DNA from: Durusdinium trenchii
Lineage: Eukaryota; Sar; Dinophyceae; Suessiales; Symbiodiniaceae
Direction of reading: 5' to 3'
Assembly: GCA_963970005.1 (NCBI GenBank)
Contig: CAXAMN010026794.1
Coordinates: forward strand, 542,506-606,505
Length of the DNA: 64,000 nucleotides
Shown here piece by piece: positions 36,401 through 44,987 of this stretch (positions are counted from its first letter, which is position 1; the number at the start of each line of letters is the position of its first letter). A program made the position numbers and the translations under genes. Under the pieces are notes generated by a model. It did no database searches. It had not been told where the DNA came from and was given only the letters and a program-made list of their open reading frames with translations.

Positions 36401-36475
36401 TGGAGCGGTCAGCCGAGTCGGTCGTGATCTGCAGGAAATTCAAAGCCTCCAGTGGAGCATCGAGCATGGAGGGAG
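27314..36475 (-). CDS. Papain-family (C1A) cysteine peptidase, multi-exon gene
   Basis: Eleven exons on the minus strand, joined here by splice sites and phase, encode about 317 residues ending at TAG (27316-27314). Order: a propeptide-like piece (LVLPEERRELGSPRI), the mature start AMDWRPKVSTSNEVRSQ, the active-site Cys loop GVCGDCWAISSLNALEMHLE, a Cys-rich loop TCTPNRHHCGGSGGC, GATSELAFQYV, EDIYTYTHT, GFVRLSPN, then GPVVVSADASNWETYGGG, the active-site His in VNHAVLAVGYG, the active-site Asn in [17 protein letters not shown], and a Cys-rich tail with HCGMDYHPQEGVGCDG and VCGMCGILFDSAFPV. The oxyanion Gln (RSQ), Cys, His and Asn are all present, so the enzyme is probably active. Such peptidases cut proteins in lysosome-like or secretory compartments. 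No signal peptide exon was pinned down, so the 5' end is incomplete. Four of ten donors are GC. No frameshift or stop was seen. Confidence 0.88.
28117..28198 (-). CDS. Peptidase exon 10 (active-site asparagine)
   Basis: Eighty-two bases after [26 protein letters not shown] then LLRFEDA. The Asn of R-N-S-W-G is the third catalytic residue. The donor is GACGCG then GTCGAC, phase 0. Confidence 0.92.
28670..28843 (-). CDS. Peptidase exon 9 (active-site histidine)
   Basis: 174 bases after CTCGAG: YALSTQGPVVVSADASNWET, GGGIFDGCGRNAAVNHAVLA and VGYG. The His of V-N-H-A-V is the catalytic base. Ends at a GC donor (CAGCAC then GCGGGT). Confidence 0.9.
29484..29540 (-). CDS. Peptidase exon 8
   Basis: Fifty-seven bases after CAGAG: RLVSDGFVRLSPNVAYPL, matching the G-F-V-R-L-P-x-N motif of the family. 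Starts by completing a Gln codon and ends at a GC donor (TTGCA then GCAGCT). Confidence 0.75.
29656..29720 (-). CDS. Peptidase exon 7
   Basis: Sixty-five bases after GATCAG: SPLGNLFTWKCEPSPPCFTY then Q, ending at a GC donor (CAACA then GCCTTT). The K-C-E matches the Cys that follows the Y-x-Y-T segment in the family. Confidence 0.6.
30064..30104 (-). CDS. Peptidase exon 6
   Basis: Forty-one bases after TGCGAG: AKMPEDIYTYTHT, in place of the usual Y-P-Y-T segment, ending at a GTATCG donor in phase 0. This is the least certain internal exon because it is short and lacks the usual Pro, but its phases fit both neighbours. Confidence 0.6.
30935..30985 (-). CDS. Peptidase exon 5
   Basis: Fifty-one bases after GCTGAG: GATSELAFQYVKAQWE, the helix that follows the Cys-rich loop in this family. 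Splits one Gly codon with exon 4. The donor is taken as GAGC then GTAGCG; GCGC then GTGAAC is an alternative. Confidence 0.82.
31568..31636 (-). CDS. Peptidase exon 4 (Cys-rich loop)
   Basis: Sixty-nine bases after TTTCAG: DTLDELVTCTPNRHHCGGSG then GC. The start completes a Gly codon with exon 3. The donor is G then GTGCCC. The T-C-T-P-N...C-G-G-x-G-G-C pattern is typical of alveolate members of this family, from memory. Confidence 0.88.
31645..31745 (+). repeat. CTACTAG-core dispersed minisatellite, copy 3
   Basis: Units such as GCTACTAGGGGCTCCTGGCC, CTTACTACTAGGAGCAAGGA and GCTACTAGTAACAAGAAGCT. Begins eight bases from the AG of the exon-4 acceptor of the peptidase gene (minus strand). Confidence 0.9.
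32200..32990 (+). repeat. Dispersed repeat family, copy A
   Basis: Shares blocks in the same order with 41.6-42.75 kb: GCGAAATCGACATCGCCGTC near 32579, GCTTGCAAGTTCAAG near 32763, TGTCGTTCGCTGCGAACTGT near 32822, and AGAGTTGTTTCAGCTG near 32953. Open frames here are on both strands and are not taken as genes. Confidence 0.7.
33013..33032. repeat. Hairpin-containing 19-bp direct repeat, left copy
   Basis: GATCCACTTCGGGACGAAG; CTTCG and CGAAG are inverted around GGA. The same 19 bases occur at 34225-34243. Confidence 0.9.
33096..33470. repeat. Minisatellite, 16-17-bp unit, about 20 copies
   Basis: Unit close to GTGTAAACGGTGGTTG, repeated imperfectly with variants GTAAGC, GTCAGC and GTAAACCG. 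Open frames through it are a product of the repeat. Confidence 0.95.
33955..34060. repeat. Second patch of the same minisatellite, degenerate
   Basis: ACGGTGGTTGGTGTAAAACG and GGTGTAAACGGTGGTTGGTG recur after about 480 bases of unrelated sequence. Confidence 0.85.
34225..34243. repeat. Hairpin-containing 19-bp direct repeat, right copy
   Basis: Exact copy of GATCCACTTCGGGACGAAG, about 1.2 kb from the left copy. Both are followed by G-rich sequence ending in GTCT. Confidence 0.9.
34688..34760 (-). CDS. Peptidase exon 3 (active-site cysteine)
   Basis: Twenty-four codons plus one base: GVCGDCWAISSLNALEMHLE then LGHR. Starts after GTCGAG and ends at a canonical GTGAGC donor. The Cys of G-D-C-W is the expected nucleophile. 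Confidence 0.9.
35724..35774 (-). CDS. Peptidase exon 2 (mature N-terminus)
   Basis: Seventeen codons, AMDWRPKVSTSNEVRSQ, between CCTCAG and a GC donor (TCGCAG then GCGGGG), phase 0 at both ends. The D-W-R near the start and the final Gln match the start of mature papain-like enzymes; the Gln would form the oxyanion hole. Confidence 0.8.
36324..36475 (-). CDS. Peptidase exon 1 (first confident exon; propeptide)
   Basis: Fifty codons after a CTCCAG acceptor, with another in-frame acceptor at 36501-36502 that would add eight codons. Ends at a GT donor (CGGATC then GTATAG) in phase 0. Contains PLEALNFLQITTDSAD and ends ERRELGSPRI, just before the mature enzyme. The opposite strand is also open but has no partner exons. 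Confidence 0.65.
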
Positions 36476-36977
36476 CTGGAGATCGACATGGGAAAAACGA
36501 CTGGAAACAATATGTAAACACAAAATGGGTGGGGCGTTTCCACAACTGGTTTGAGAATGATTCTCTTGGAGTTCTTCTTTACTGGGTGATTCTTTCAGGG
36601 ATATCATTTAGCGGGCAGTGGTTGGATGTCTCTTGCTTTTCATTCATGTTTGCTAAAGTCAGAATATAGGCAGTTGAAGACTAACATTGGCGACAATGGA
36701 GGACTTTAGAAGAAATATCATTCAGTTATGTATTCAGTTCATTCTCAGAGATGCCCTGAGATACTCTGTGTTTGTTCAAGCCATTTCCCTATTGAGAAAT
36801 CACAGAACGCATGAGACCTGTGAGAGGTCTCGTACGCAAACATTGATCCCTGAAACGGCTTGCACAGGTGGAAGAACACCTTTTTCCCAATAAGTCATTG
36901 CTTTGGCTCCCAAAACCTTTTGGTTTTCTCGTTGACCTCCAAATTTGGAGGTGTTTTTTCTGCCAAGAGCGACCTAC

Positions 36978-37080
36978 GTCGACCCCAACAGCCATGCCTT
37001 GGCCACGTGGGCCACTGGCGCCACGGGCTTGTAGCCCCTCATGACCTTCAGCTCATCGTCCAAGGCGTCAAACAAATGAC
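36978..37080 (-). CDS. Candidate 5' exon of the peptidase or of the next gene
   Basis: After TTTCAG the minus strand encodes HLFDALDDELKVMRGYKPVA and PVAHVAKAWLLG. Strongly protein-like with a good acceptor. Several donors are possible and the phase does not fit the next exon without choosing among them. Confidence 0.45.
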
Positions 37081-37169
37081 CTGAAAGGAGGAAAATGCCG
37101 TGTTGAAAGCATGCTCATCTGAGACTCCTATTGGGAACTGTAGACCACACAAAATCATCAACAAAAAAC

Positions 37170-37257
37170 GGGTGGTATATTGAAGATGAGGACTTCTTCT
37201 GCCCGGTGGGCCCACTCCAATTCCTTCAGAATAGCTCGCGGACGCTCGTCACGGACG
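37170..37257 (-). CDS. Candidate 5' exon
   Basis: Minus reading VRDERPRAILKELEWAHRAE then EVLIFN, after CTTGAG and before CCACCC/GTTTTT. The start phase fits the exon ending at 37308. The gene it belongs to is unknown. Confidence 0.35.
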
Positions 37258-37307
37258 CTCAAGAACCGGGTTCTCGAACCGGAGGACGACCCGTTTGGGG
37301 CTCACAC

Positions 37308-37408
37308 TGGCTGCTGCCCACCAGCGTGCACCAGGCAAAGAGTTCTGGTACATGGCCCTGGCGTGCCTGCGCAGAAAAGGAGGCTTCAAAGCCTCGAAGC
37401 CAACGCAT
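37308..37408 (-). CDS. Candidate first exon with ATG
   Basis: ATG at 37408-37406, then RWLRGFEASFSAQARQGHV and PELFAWCTLVGSS, ending at CA then GTGTGAG. If spliced to 37257 the intron is only 50 bases and contains a GGTTC-GA-GAACC palindrome. It may start the peptidase gene or an upstream neighbour. Confidence 0.3.
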
Positions 37409-37917
37409 AGGCCGCCGGAACAGGGGCTATACCTTGTACTAGAAGAAATCAGATCACTGAATTTGATTTCTGGGTGGCCGTTGGATGGTCAGTGTGTGTG
37501 TGTGCGTGTGTCAACTCCTGTCTCTAAGGAATTTTAAATATGTGTACAAAGCAGGGGGCCATCCCTCTCACCAGTGTTGGATGGCCACCGAAGAGGCCAC
37601 TGGTGAGCTCATTAGGGCAACAAAAGGAAATGGTACTCGACACACTTGTGTGTCGGTGCCTTTCCTTCTGTTGTCCCTGTTCTAGTCTAATCTACCCGGG
37701 CGGTCTAAGACTAAAGTCCCGCTCCCTAACTATTGCACCTAATTAAGAACCGCTAAGTAGTCAGTAACTATTTTTGAAACCTTCTGTTGATCGGACCCAG
37801 CAAGTCTTGCCGTTCCCTCAAGTCAAGGGCTAAGTATTCAGCAACTAGAGTGCTAGGTAGTCAGTAACTAACTTCTGGAACTTCGAAACTGATACAGCTC
37901 TTGCGAGCCCTTTTCAA

Positions 37918-37979
37918 TTTATGTGTGTGTGTGCTTGTTTGTTTGTTTGTTTGTTTGTTTGCGTGTTTGCGTGCTTGCG

Positions 37980-38010
<31 letters not shown>

Positions 38011-38018
38011 TTGTGTGT
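37918..38018. repeat. Compound microsatellite (TG)n, (TTTG)n, (CTTG)n
   Basis: TG repeats change into GTTT units and then GCTT units, about 100 bases in all. Confidence 0.95.
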
Positions 38019-38537
38019 GACTCTTATCGCAACAAGAACACCCTATACACGAATTATGTTTAGATACTTTTAGTTATACTATGCGGAATTGACACGCCTT
38101 TGGGTAATTATCTTCTCAAGGTAAATGCCAAACAATGCAAATTATCTCACTCAACCTAGCTGACTCGGTGACGCCCTGCCACGCCCTGCCAGGAGGAACA
38201 GTTGGCCTCTGCCAGAAGGCTTCTTCGCGCTTGCTCCGGAGCTGATCGGACTCCTGCGAACGCTAAGTTGCCGAGCTAAGTCATGTTGGCAGCGTGGCTG
38301 GGCTGTTAGTTGAAGCTCATGACCGAGCCTATTCACATGTCACATCTGGCCCTCTTCCCGCCCAAGGGCCACAAGTTGTATCGGCAAAGAAACGCCAAAT
38401 GGGGTCAATTTCTGGAGGGAACTGACCACCCAAACCAGTGACCATTCAAGCCCAGCTGGGCTTTTCCCGGTTGTGTTAGTCTAGTTTTGGAGTGTAGTCC
38501 AGTAGTTTGGCGTGTAGTTTTTAAGCATGTTAGCCGC

Positions 38538-38569
38538 ATGTCAAACAAACAAACAAACAAACAAACAAA
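38538..38569. repeat. (CAAA)n microsatellite
   Basis: Seven or more CAAA units, inverted relative to the (GTTT)n part at 37.94 kb. Confidence 0.95.
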
Positions 38570-39410
38570 ACAGCTTTGGGTGATTTTGTGTGAGCATTTC
38601 TCCGCACCCTGAGCTCTCAAACCACCCCATTCACCCAATGGAACGCCAGGACGAGCCAGTGAATGGTTCATGGCCGTCGAGCCTGCGCAATCCGCTGCGC
38701 CTATCACTTTCTGCATGTGCTTGTGATCCGGTCGGCCAAGTGCGGCATTGTCAACTATCAGGATGCATGCTTACATTCCGACTCACTAACACGGAAGTGG
38801 AAAACCACCGACCTGTTCGTTTTCGGAAAGCAGTCTAGCTTAAGGGACCATTTATTGTTTCCACTTCCATGTGATGTGTTTGTCAGAGTTGAAGTGTTTA
38901 AACAAACAGGACCGGGACCAACACAAACAGGTCTTGAAACCAATGAGTCCTTTCCCAGCTTCGATCCTGCAAACGCCTCTCCGACAGGCCAAAGTCGTGA
39001 AGATAAGCTGTGTAGTTCCTGGGATTTGTCCCAAGCGGCCGGGAAGCGGTTTTGAATCGATCGATGGATCCTTCAGAGCCTACTATATAGGTTACTTAAA
39101 GCAGGTTTAACACATTTTAAAAGGACCTGGGGATTGGGAGAGAAACCGGAGTAGAATGAGAGAATCATGCAGTATCTCATTAAATTAGGTTCCAAAGGTT
39201 TTCTAACACCCATGTGCCCGCACTCGCTCCCGCTTGCACCATATCCACAGTGCTGTTGCTTGCAACTACGAAGTCCAACGCTCTCAAATGTACAAGAACG
39301 CAAATAATTTCCAAACGAAGGTGAAGCTTGTGACATACTGGAGAGTGGACCCAAAGCTGCTTGATTCTTGGCTGGTTTCATCATTTAGCTGCTCCAAGCG
39401 TCTGCGGCAA

Positions 39411-39438
39411 ATCCACACGATCCACACGATCCACACGG
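39411..39438. repeat. Short tandem repeat, 9-bp unit, three copies
   Basis: ATCCACACG three times in a row. Confidence 0.85.
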
Positions 39439-41619
39439 ATGGCAATCGCCTCAATGGCGAGGACCCCGCAAACGCTTCAAAGTAACAAAGCCCTGGCTCC
39501 AGAATGAGGGAAACATGTTCCCAATGAAACAACAAGCTGGCAAGCCCTGACAAGCCTGGGTCCTCTGGTTTTCCTTTCAAACTGGGACAACATCTGGAAA
39601 GTTCATTCCGATCAGGCACCCCAACCGACCGTAAAAAACAAGCGACGACGGTCTGTCCTTCCGACTTTGCTCAAAAACCGTCCCTCCTGGGAAGCCAGTC
39701 ACCCGCTCAGCAGTTCCCCTTCTGAAGGGATCCAGGTCAGCTTTCAAGTTCAAACCGGACGTGGAGGGATGGCCGGAGCTGAACCGCTTCGATGAGGAAG
39801 CGATGTGAGACCTTTAGGACGTCTGGAGACCGCATGGTTTGCCCAAGGTGGTCAATATTCGTGGTTGATATCCTTTATCCTCCAAGTTGAAGCGTCTGCA
39901 GGCAAATCAACTGCCTCCTAGTTGAAGATACGAAAAGAACCCCCCCTCACAGCATCCAGTCACCTGTCTATTCTCAGCTAAGGGACTGTGGGCCATGTAG
40001 TCAGCAAAGCCACCAAAAGCCTCAGTGCTGCAAAGCCAGTTTGTTTGGTTTTGATTGTTTGGCTTCGTGATTTTGAAGCAATGGCAAGCCATCAGGTGTT
40101 TTTCTCCATAGTGTTACACGCCCTTTGGAAAGCCTTACCTGTCGAGTAAAAACGAAAAGGTACTTACCTGATAAGCAAGTGCCGCCCTAGCATATTGGAG
40201 CTGGGTTTTCTTTTTGCAACCTCCCCTACGAGAGGTTGCAAGAATCACCATGCGCCTAGAAGTACAGTGTTAGCCCCTTAGCCTTGAGCCATGTTGAGAA
40301 GAATGAAGGAAAGCTAACAGCAACTTGACATGAGCCTACAGTATAGTCTATGGCCCTATGGCGAATGAGTCATGAGGCGAGCCTTGAGGCGATACCCATT
40401 CCCACCATTTATTAAGCCAATCAAATCAGCAGGTTTCCTTATGCTGGTGGCAACCCACAAACGTCAATTCCAACACCGCCTGAGACGTATCTTCTCTATA
40501 TTATAATATATATATATAAAGGACTGACTAAGCCTGCAAGACATGATGTTTTACCAAATTTGATCTATGTGATTACGTACATGAATCTCTTGCTCCGCGG
40601 TCCCAGAAGCGACAAAGCCATGACGCCGGGATTCGATCGATCCAGGGCGCTTTCAGTTTGGAGCCTTGAAAGGCTTCGAATCACCGGATGAGCCCACAAA
40701 CACATCCAAGTGCGCCCATTGACATGCTACTAGCGATCTTGTTTCGGCCTCAAATGGGTCTCAGCAATGGTTCCAAACAAGTGATGACTCTGAACATTCA
40801 TGTGTTTTTCTTGTGCTACTAAACTCATCTGTCAGGTCCCAATGTATAAGCAACAATTCTGGAGAGGGAAATTAACATTGAAAAATGCATTGCACACAAA
40901 GTTAGATGCTGAGGGTGATGCGTTGCACTGAAACCATGTTCAAAGGTTATTGCAACGCTCCCTCCCGAGAAACATCAAGTTTTAAGGTCGCGGTGGGAGG
41001 CCTCGGTACATAAATCTTGAAGTTTGAAACGGAAACACAAACAAAACGCTGAATAATTCGGTCATTTGAAACTATGGTCGGTCAAGCAAAACACTCTACT
41101 GACTTCCTGCTGAATGAATACTGAAGCCCGAAAAGGCCTTTCCAATGGTCATCCTTTTTTGTGGCACGCAAAAAGGTGGTTTCTGAAAAACCCATTCTGG
41201 GGTCCCCCTCGCACACTGTGTCTGTTTTCCGGCAGACACCATAAGGAAGTGTCGCTGAGATCGTGAATTCCTAGTACTTGGAGGTCAAATAACACCTCTT
41301 TGTCCACCAAGTATGTGAAACTGAAAGCCCTGGCACAAGCTTCTGGCACCTACCCTCTCAGATTCTAATACGCGCAAGCCACTGAGCAAGCCATGATTGA
41401 GGAATGATACTTGGGAACACTGACAGTAGGATGGCAACACTCCTTGATGAATGGTTTTCAGGAAGCAACACAGAACCCCAAAAACACATTGGCTGCGTTC
41501 GTTGGATGGTCCCGGTGCAGATGGCCACCTGGTGGCCATGCTGAGATCTTGGTGGGTGATGTAGTCTGTTTCTACTATTGTGGTAAGCACTCGCCCCCAT
41601 GGGTGCCCCGCGGAAGCCG

Positions 41620-42750
41620 AGGGTGGGGTACTGCGGTGGTCTGGATTTCAACATGTCAGGGGTGCCTTGCGATGTTGGCGTTTGTCGTGATATGGATTGC
41701 TATTTGTCGTGTTCTGCCGTTTGTGCTGACTGATGCTGACTGTCTGGGTCGGTTTCCATGGGCGCTCTGTCATGAAGTGTGTCCTGTTGCTGTGGCTTCA
41801 GCTGAGGCAGTCTGCTGTTGCTCCTGTGGCTGTGGTGGCTTTGTGTTATTTGCTCCGATACGCGTGATCCTTTAATGGTGGATTCCTCAGCGAGGTGCAT
41901 GCGCCAGCGCCAGAGTGGGGCGAGGCGGTGTGGGGTTCCAGTGCTCCAGAGTGGTGTCGGTCTTGTCGTTGATTTTCTGGTGGTGCGCCTGTGAAATCCT
42001 AAGGCTGCAGCTGGTGTGAGGTGCGCTGATTGCGTGATGTTGTGATGTTGGTGCACTTCTGGTCTGTACACAGCTGGAAAGCCACGGGGCCTCGCAGGCC
42101 GAAAAGGGAGTGGTAGGTTTTGTCTCTGGCAGCTGTCCAGGCATGCGAGAGCGCTGTTTCTTCTTGCTTTTGTCAAGCCAGTGAACTGGCTCGCGCAGTC
42201 CTGGGTGTCAAATACACTAGCAGTGCCGGAGTGGGTGAGAAGTGTCTTTGCCATGTTAGGTGCACGGGGTTGTTTTGAAGGAGTAGTGCGCTTTGGTTGG
42301 CGTGGGTGGTGTGGGGGGAGTAGTGGTGCTGTTCTGGTGGTGGTTGTGCGTCTGCGCAAGTTCTAAGCGAAGTGAATGAGGGCTGTAGCGAAGTCGATGT
42401 CACCGTCAAAATCTTCGTCCAAGTGCTGCGTTGTGCGTTGTGCGTTTGGTGGCTGCGGAGGCCGCTGCTCTGCCATGAAAGGAGGTGTGTTGTGGATGGA
42501 TCTGCGATGGGTGTGAGGCAAGGAGAGCCTGCGTGTAGTGCGCGAATGCTTGCAGGTTCAAGGATTGCCCTGGCACAAAGCTTGTCTGTTGGGCCGACTG
42601 TGTCGTTTGCCGCGAATTGTAAGTGCATAATATATTAGCTTCTTTTTTGCGAAGACTGAGCCATGGATGCTGGGTGTTTTGTTTTGAAATCGATACTTGG
42701 CATGTTTCCGTCGCCGCCAGGTGAGGAGCTGTTTCAGCTGTGGTTGCGAA
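41620..42750 (+). repeat. Dispersed repeat family, copy B
   Basis: Shares ordered blocks with copy A: AGCGAAGTCGATGTCACCGT near 42391, GCTTGCAGGTTCAAG near 42549, TGTCGTTTGCCGCGAATTGT near 42600, and GAGCTGTTTCAGCTGTGG near 42727. Spacing of the last three blocks is close in the two copies. Confidence 0.7.
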
Positions 42751-43240
42751 TTGTGAGAAAGTAATGGAAGTGGTGCTTCAGTTCGTACTCCAAGCTTAGT
42801 GGAGCCGACTATGCTACTTTCCGAGAATTCCATTCCATGCCCAAGACATGGTAGACTATCCTGGCAGTCCTAGTGGTTTTGTCTAAAGCCCACAAGTCCG
42901 CGGACTACATACACTTGGACTGTTTCTTCACTTTTCCTGGCCAACCCATTGCCAGCTTGCAAAGGTACCATAAAATTCAATGAAAGGGATAATTACCAAA
43001 CATCTTTTGAAGGCGAAGGCAACCAGGTCAATCTTGAGGCTTGAAGTAACCTTGAAGCAATTGTAGCTACAACCTCTCTGCGGTGTAGGTACCTGCGCCG
43101 GGGCCGAATTTGTCAGTCTCAGAGATTCCTACGTTCGAAGCGAGGCCAGTCGCAGGTGTCGAAGAAGCACAGATCTTCCATCGCGTAGCGAGGCACCAAA
43201 GACAAACACTTCTGGTCCCCCCGTGGCAGCAAGACACGGA

Positions 43241-43276
43241 TCCTGGCCTTACTACTAGGAGCAAGGACGCTACTAT
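43241..43276 (+). repeat. CTACTAG-core dispersed minisatellite, copy 4
   Basis: Contains TCCTGGCCTTACTACTAGGA and then GCAAGGACGCTACTA, nearly identical to part of the 31.6-kb copy. Confidence 0.9.
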
Positions 43277-43406
43277 CATTCTCAACTTGGCCTGATCCAC
43301 TTTGAAGCTTCTCTCGTCTCACCACGAAAGGCATTGCTAAACAGCCTGGACTTACCCTCCAGGTTCATTGGGTTCATTGGTCCATGAAAAAATGAAAACA
43401 TGTGGT

Positions 43407-43492
43407 GAAGAAGCTACTATAGTAGCTCCTGGCCGTACTAGTAACAAGAAGCTACTAGTAGATCCTGGCATCGCTACTAGTAGCAAAAAAAC
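43407..43492 (+). repeat. CTACTAG-core dispersed minisatellite, copy 5
   Basis: Units AAGCTACTATAGTAGCTCCT, GTACTAGTAACAAGAAGCTA and ATCGCTACTAGTAGC. A lone half unit also occurs near 45,586. Confidence 0.9.
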
Positions 43493-43784
43493 TAGACGAC
43501 GAGTGGCCCGAAAGCATTTTTCATCACGTAGGAAATCAGAGTGCGAGTTATCCGGTAAGTGTGTAGTGAGAAGTGTTAAGTCGAGTGAGTTGAGGTAGTG
43601 TGTGGGTTTCTGTGCGTGTGTCTATGTCCGTGTGGAAACGAGTCTGCGTATGTGTGTGTTCGTGGAAGTTGAGGGAGTGTGTGGGTGTTTGTGTGCGATG
43701 CGGCCTCCCAAACCCCCCACCGGCGGCCAAGCGGTGACAGCCCAGCTCATCGTCGTGAGCATTTGGGCTGCTGGTAAGGGGACA

Positions 43785-44085
43785 ATGGCAGCCAGCGTGC
43801 TGGCTTACCCACTTCAACTATGATGGCAGCCAGCGTGCTGGCTTTGCCATCTNNNNNNNNNNTGGACAATGGCAGCCAGCGTGCTGGCTTACCCACTTCA
43901 ACTATGATGCTAGCCAGCGTGCTGGCTTTGCCATCTCAACCATGGCAGCCAGCGTGCTGGCTTACCCACTTCAACTATGATGGTAGCCAACGTGCTGGCT
44001 TTCCATCTGGACAATGGCAGCCAGCAAGCTGGCTTCCACTGCCTGTTGTCAGCCAGCAGGCTGGCTTCCACTGCCTGTTGTCAAA
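43785..44085. repeat. Tandem array with AGCCAGC-GT-GCTGGCT hairpin core
   Basis: The palindromic core AGCCAGCGTGCTGGCT or a near variant appears about eight times (43790, 43828, 43874 and onward), alternating with ACCCACTTCAACTATGATG and TTGCCATCT spacers. The last copies have AA or AG in place of GT at the centre. Confidence 0.95.
43853..43862. other. Assembly gap of 10 N
   Basis: Ten unknown bases inside the hairpin-core array, probably where the repeat could not be assembled. The true array may be longer. Confidence 1.
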
Positions 44086-44097
44086 GGCACGTGTTAG

Positions 44098-44985
44098 TTG
44101 TACTACCAAGTCGCCAGTTCTCATCTTCCAGCTCCCCAGCTACTCCGCGCACTACAGTTATATACTACACCGTCGCCAGTTCGCAGCTACTACCCACTCG
44201 CCAGTTCTCCTCTTCCCATTTCCCAGCTACTCTCCATACTAAAGTTGTACTACCCAGTCGCCAGTTCTCATCTTCCCAGTCCCCAGGTACTCTGCGTACG
44301 AAAGTTGTACTACCAGGTCGCCAGTTCTCATCTTCCAGCTCCCCACCTACTCCGCATACTAAGGTTGTACTACACAGTCGCCAGTTCTCAGCTACTACCC
44401 ACTCACCAGTTCTCATCTTCCCACTCCCCAGCTACTCTGCGTACTACTGTTGTACTACCAAGTCGCCACTTCTCATCTTCCAGCTCCCCCGCGACTCCGC
44501 GCACTACTAAAGTTGTACTACACAGTCGCCAGTTCTCAGCTACTATCCAGCTACTCTGCGTACTACAATTGTACTACCCAGTCGCCACTTGTCATCTTCC
44601 AGCTCCCCCGCTACTCCGCGCACTACTAACGTTGTACTACAACATCGCCAGTTCTCAGCTACTCCGCGTACTAAAGTTGTCCTACGCAGTCGCCAGTTCT
44701 CAGCTTCCAGCTCCACAGATTGCTCCGCGTACTAAAGTTGTACTACAAAGTCACCAGTTCTCAGCTTCCAGCTCCCCAGCAGCTCCGCGTACTACCGTTG
44801 TACTACCAAGTCGCCAGTGCTCATCTTCCAGCTCCCCAGATACTCCACGCCCTCCAGTTGTACTACCCACTCGCCAGTTCTCATCTTCCCGCTCCCCAGC
44901 TACTCCGCGCACTACTCTCGCACTACCACGTCGCCAGTTCTCCGCTTCCAGCTCCCCAGCTACTCTGCGTACTAGAGTTGCGTAC
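44098..44985. repeat. 60-bp tandem array, about 14 copies
   Basis: Unit contains GTCGCCAGTTCTCATCTTCC, then AGCTCCCCAGCTACTCCGCG and TACTAAAGTTGTACTACC. Copies at 44199, 44259, 44319 and 44379 are exactly 60 bases apart; partial copies of about 26 bases are inserted. Because 60 is a multiple of three, long open frames run through on both strands. I do not take them as genes. Confidence 0.95.
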
Positions 44986-44987
44986 CA

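Larger units (their letters stand above)
37450..41600. other. Stretch without a supported gene
   Basis: Short open frames only, plus simple repeats at 37,918-38,018 and 38,538-38,569 and a triplicated ATCCACACG at 39,411-39,438. Confidence 0.4.

Noticed and set aside
36220-36669. 149-codon plus-strand open frame
   Set aside because: It lies antisense to peptidase exon 1; the minus reading has matching splice phases and the plus reading has none.
40600-40660. GGGATTCGATCGATCC resembling a tRNA T-loop region
   Set aside because: No fitting acceptor stem, D-arm or anticodon arm around it.
43785-44085. Regularly spaced palindromic repeats as a possible CRISPR array
   Set aside because: The spacers are themselves repeated, there are no cas genes, and the genome is eukaryotic.
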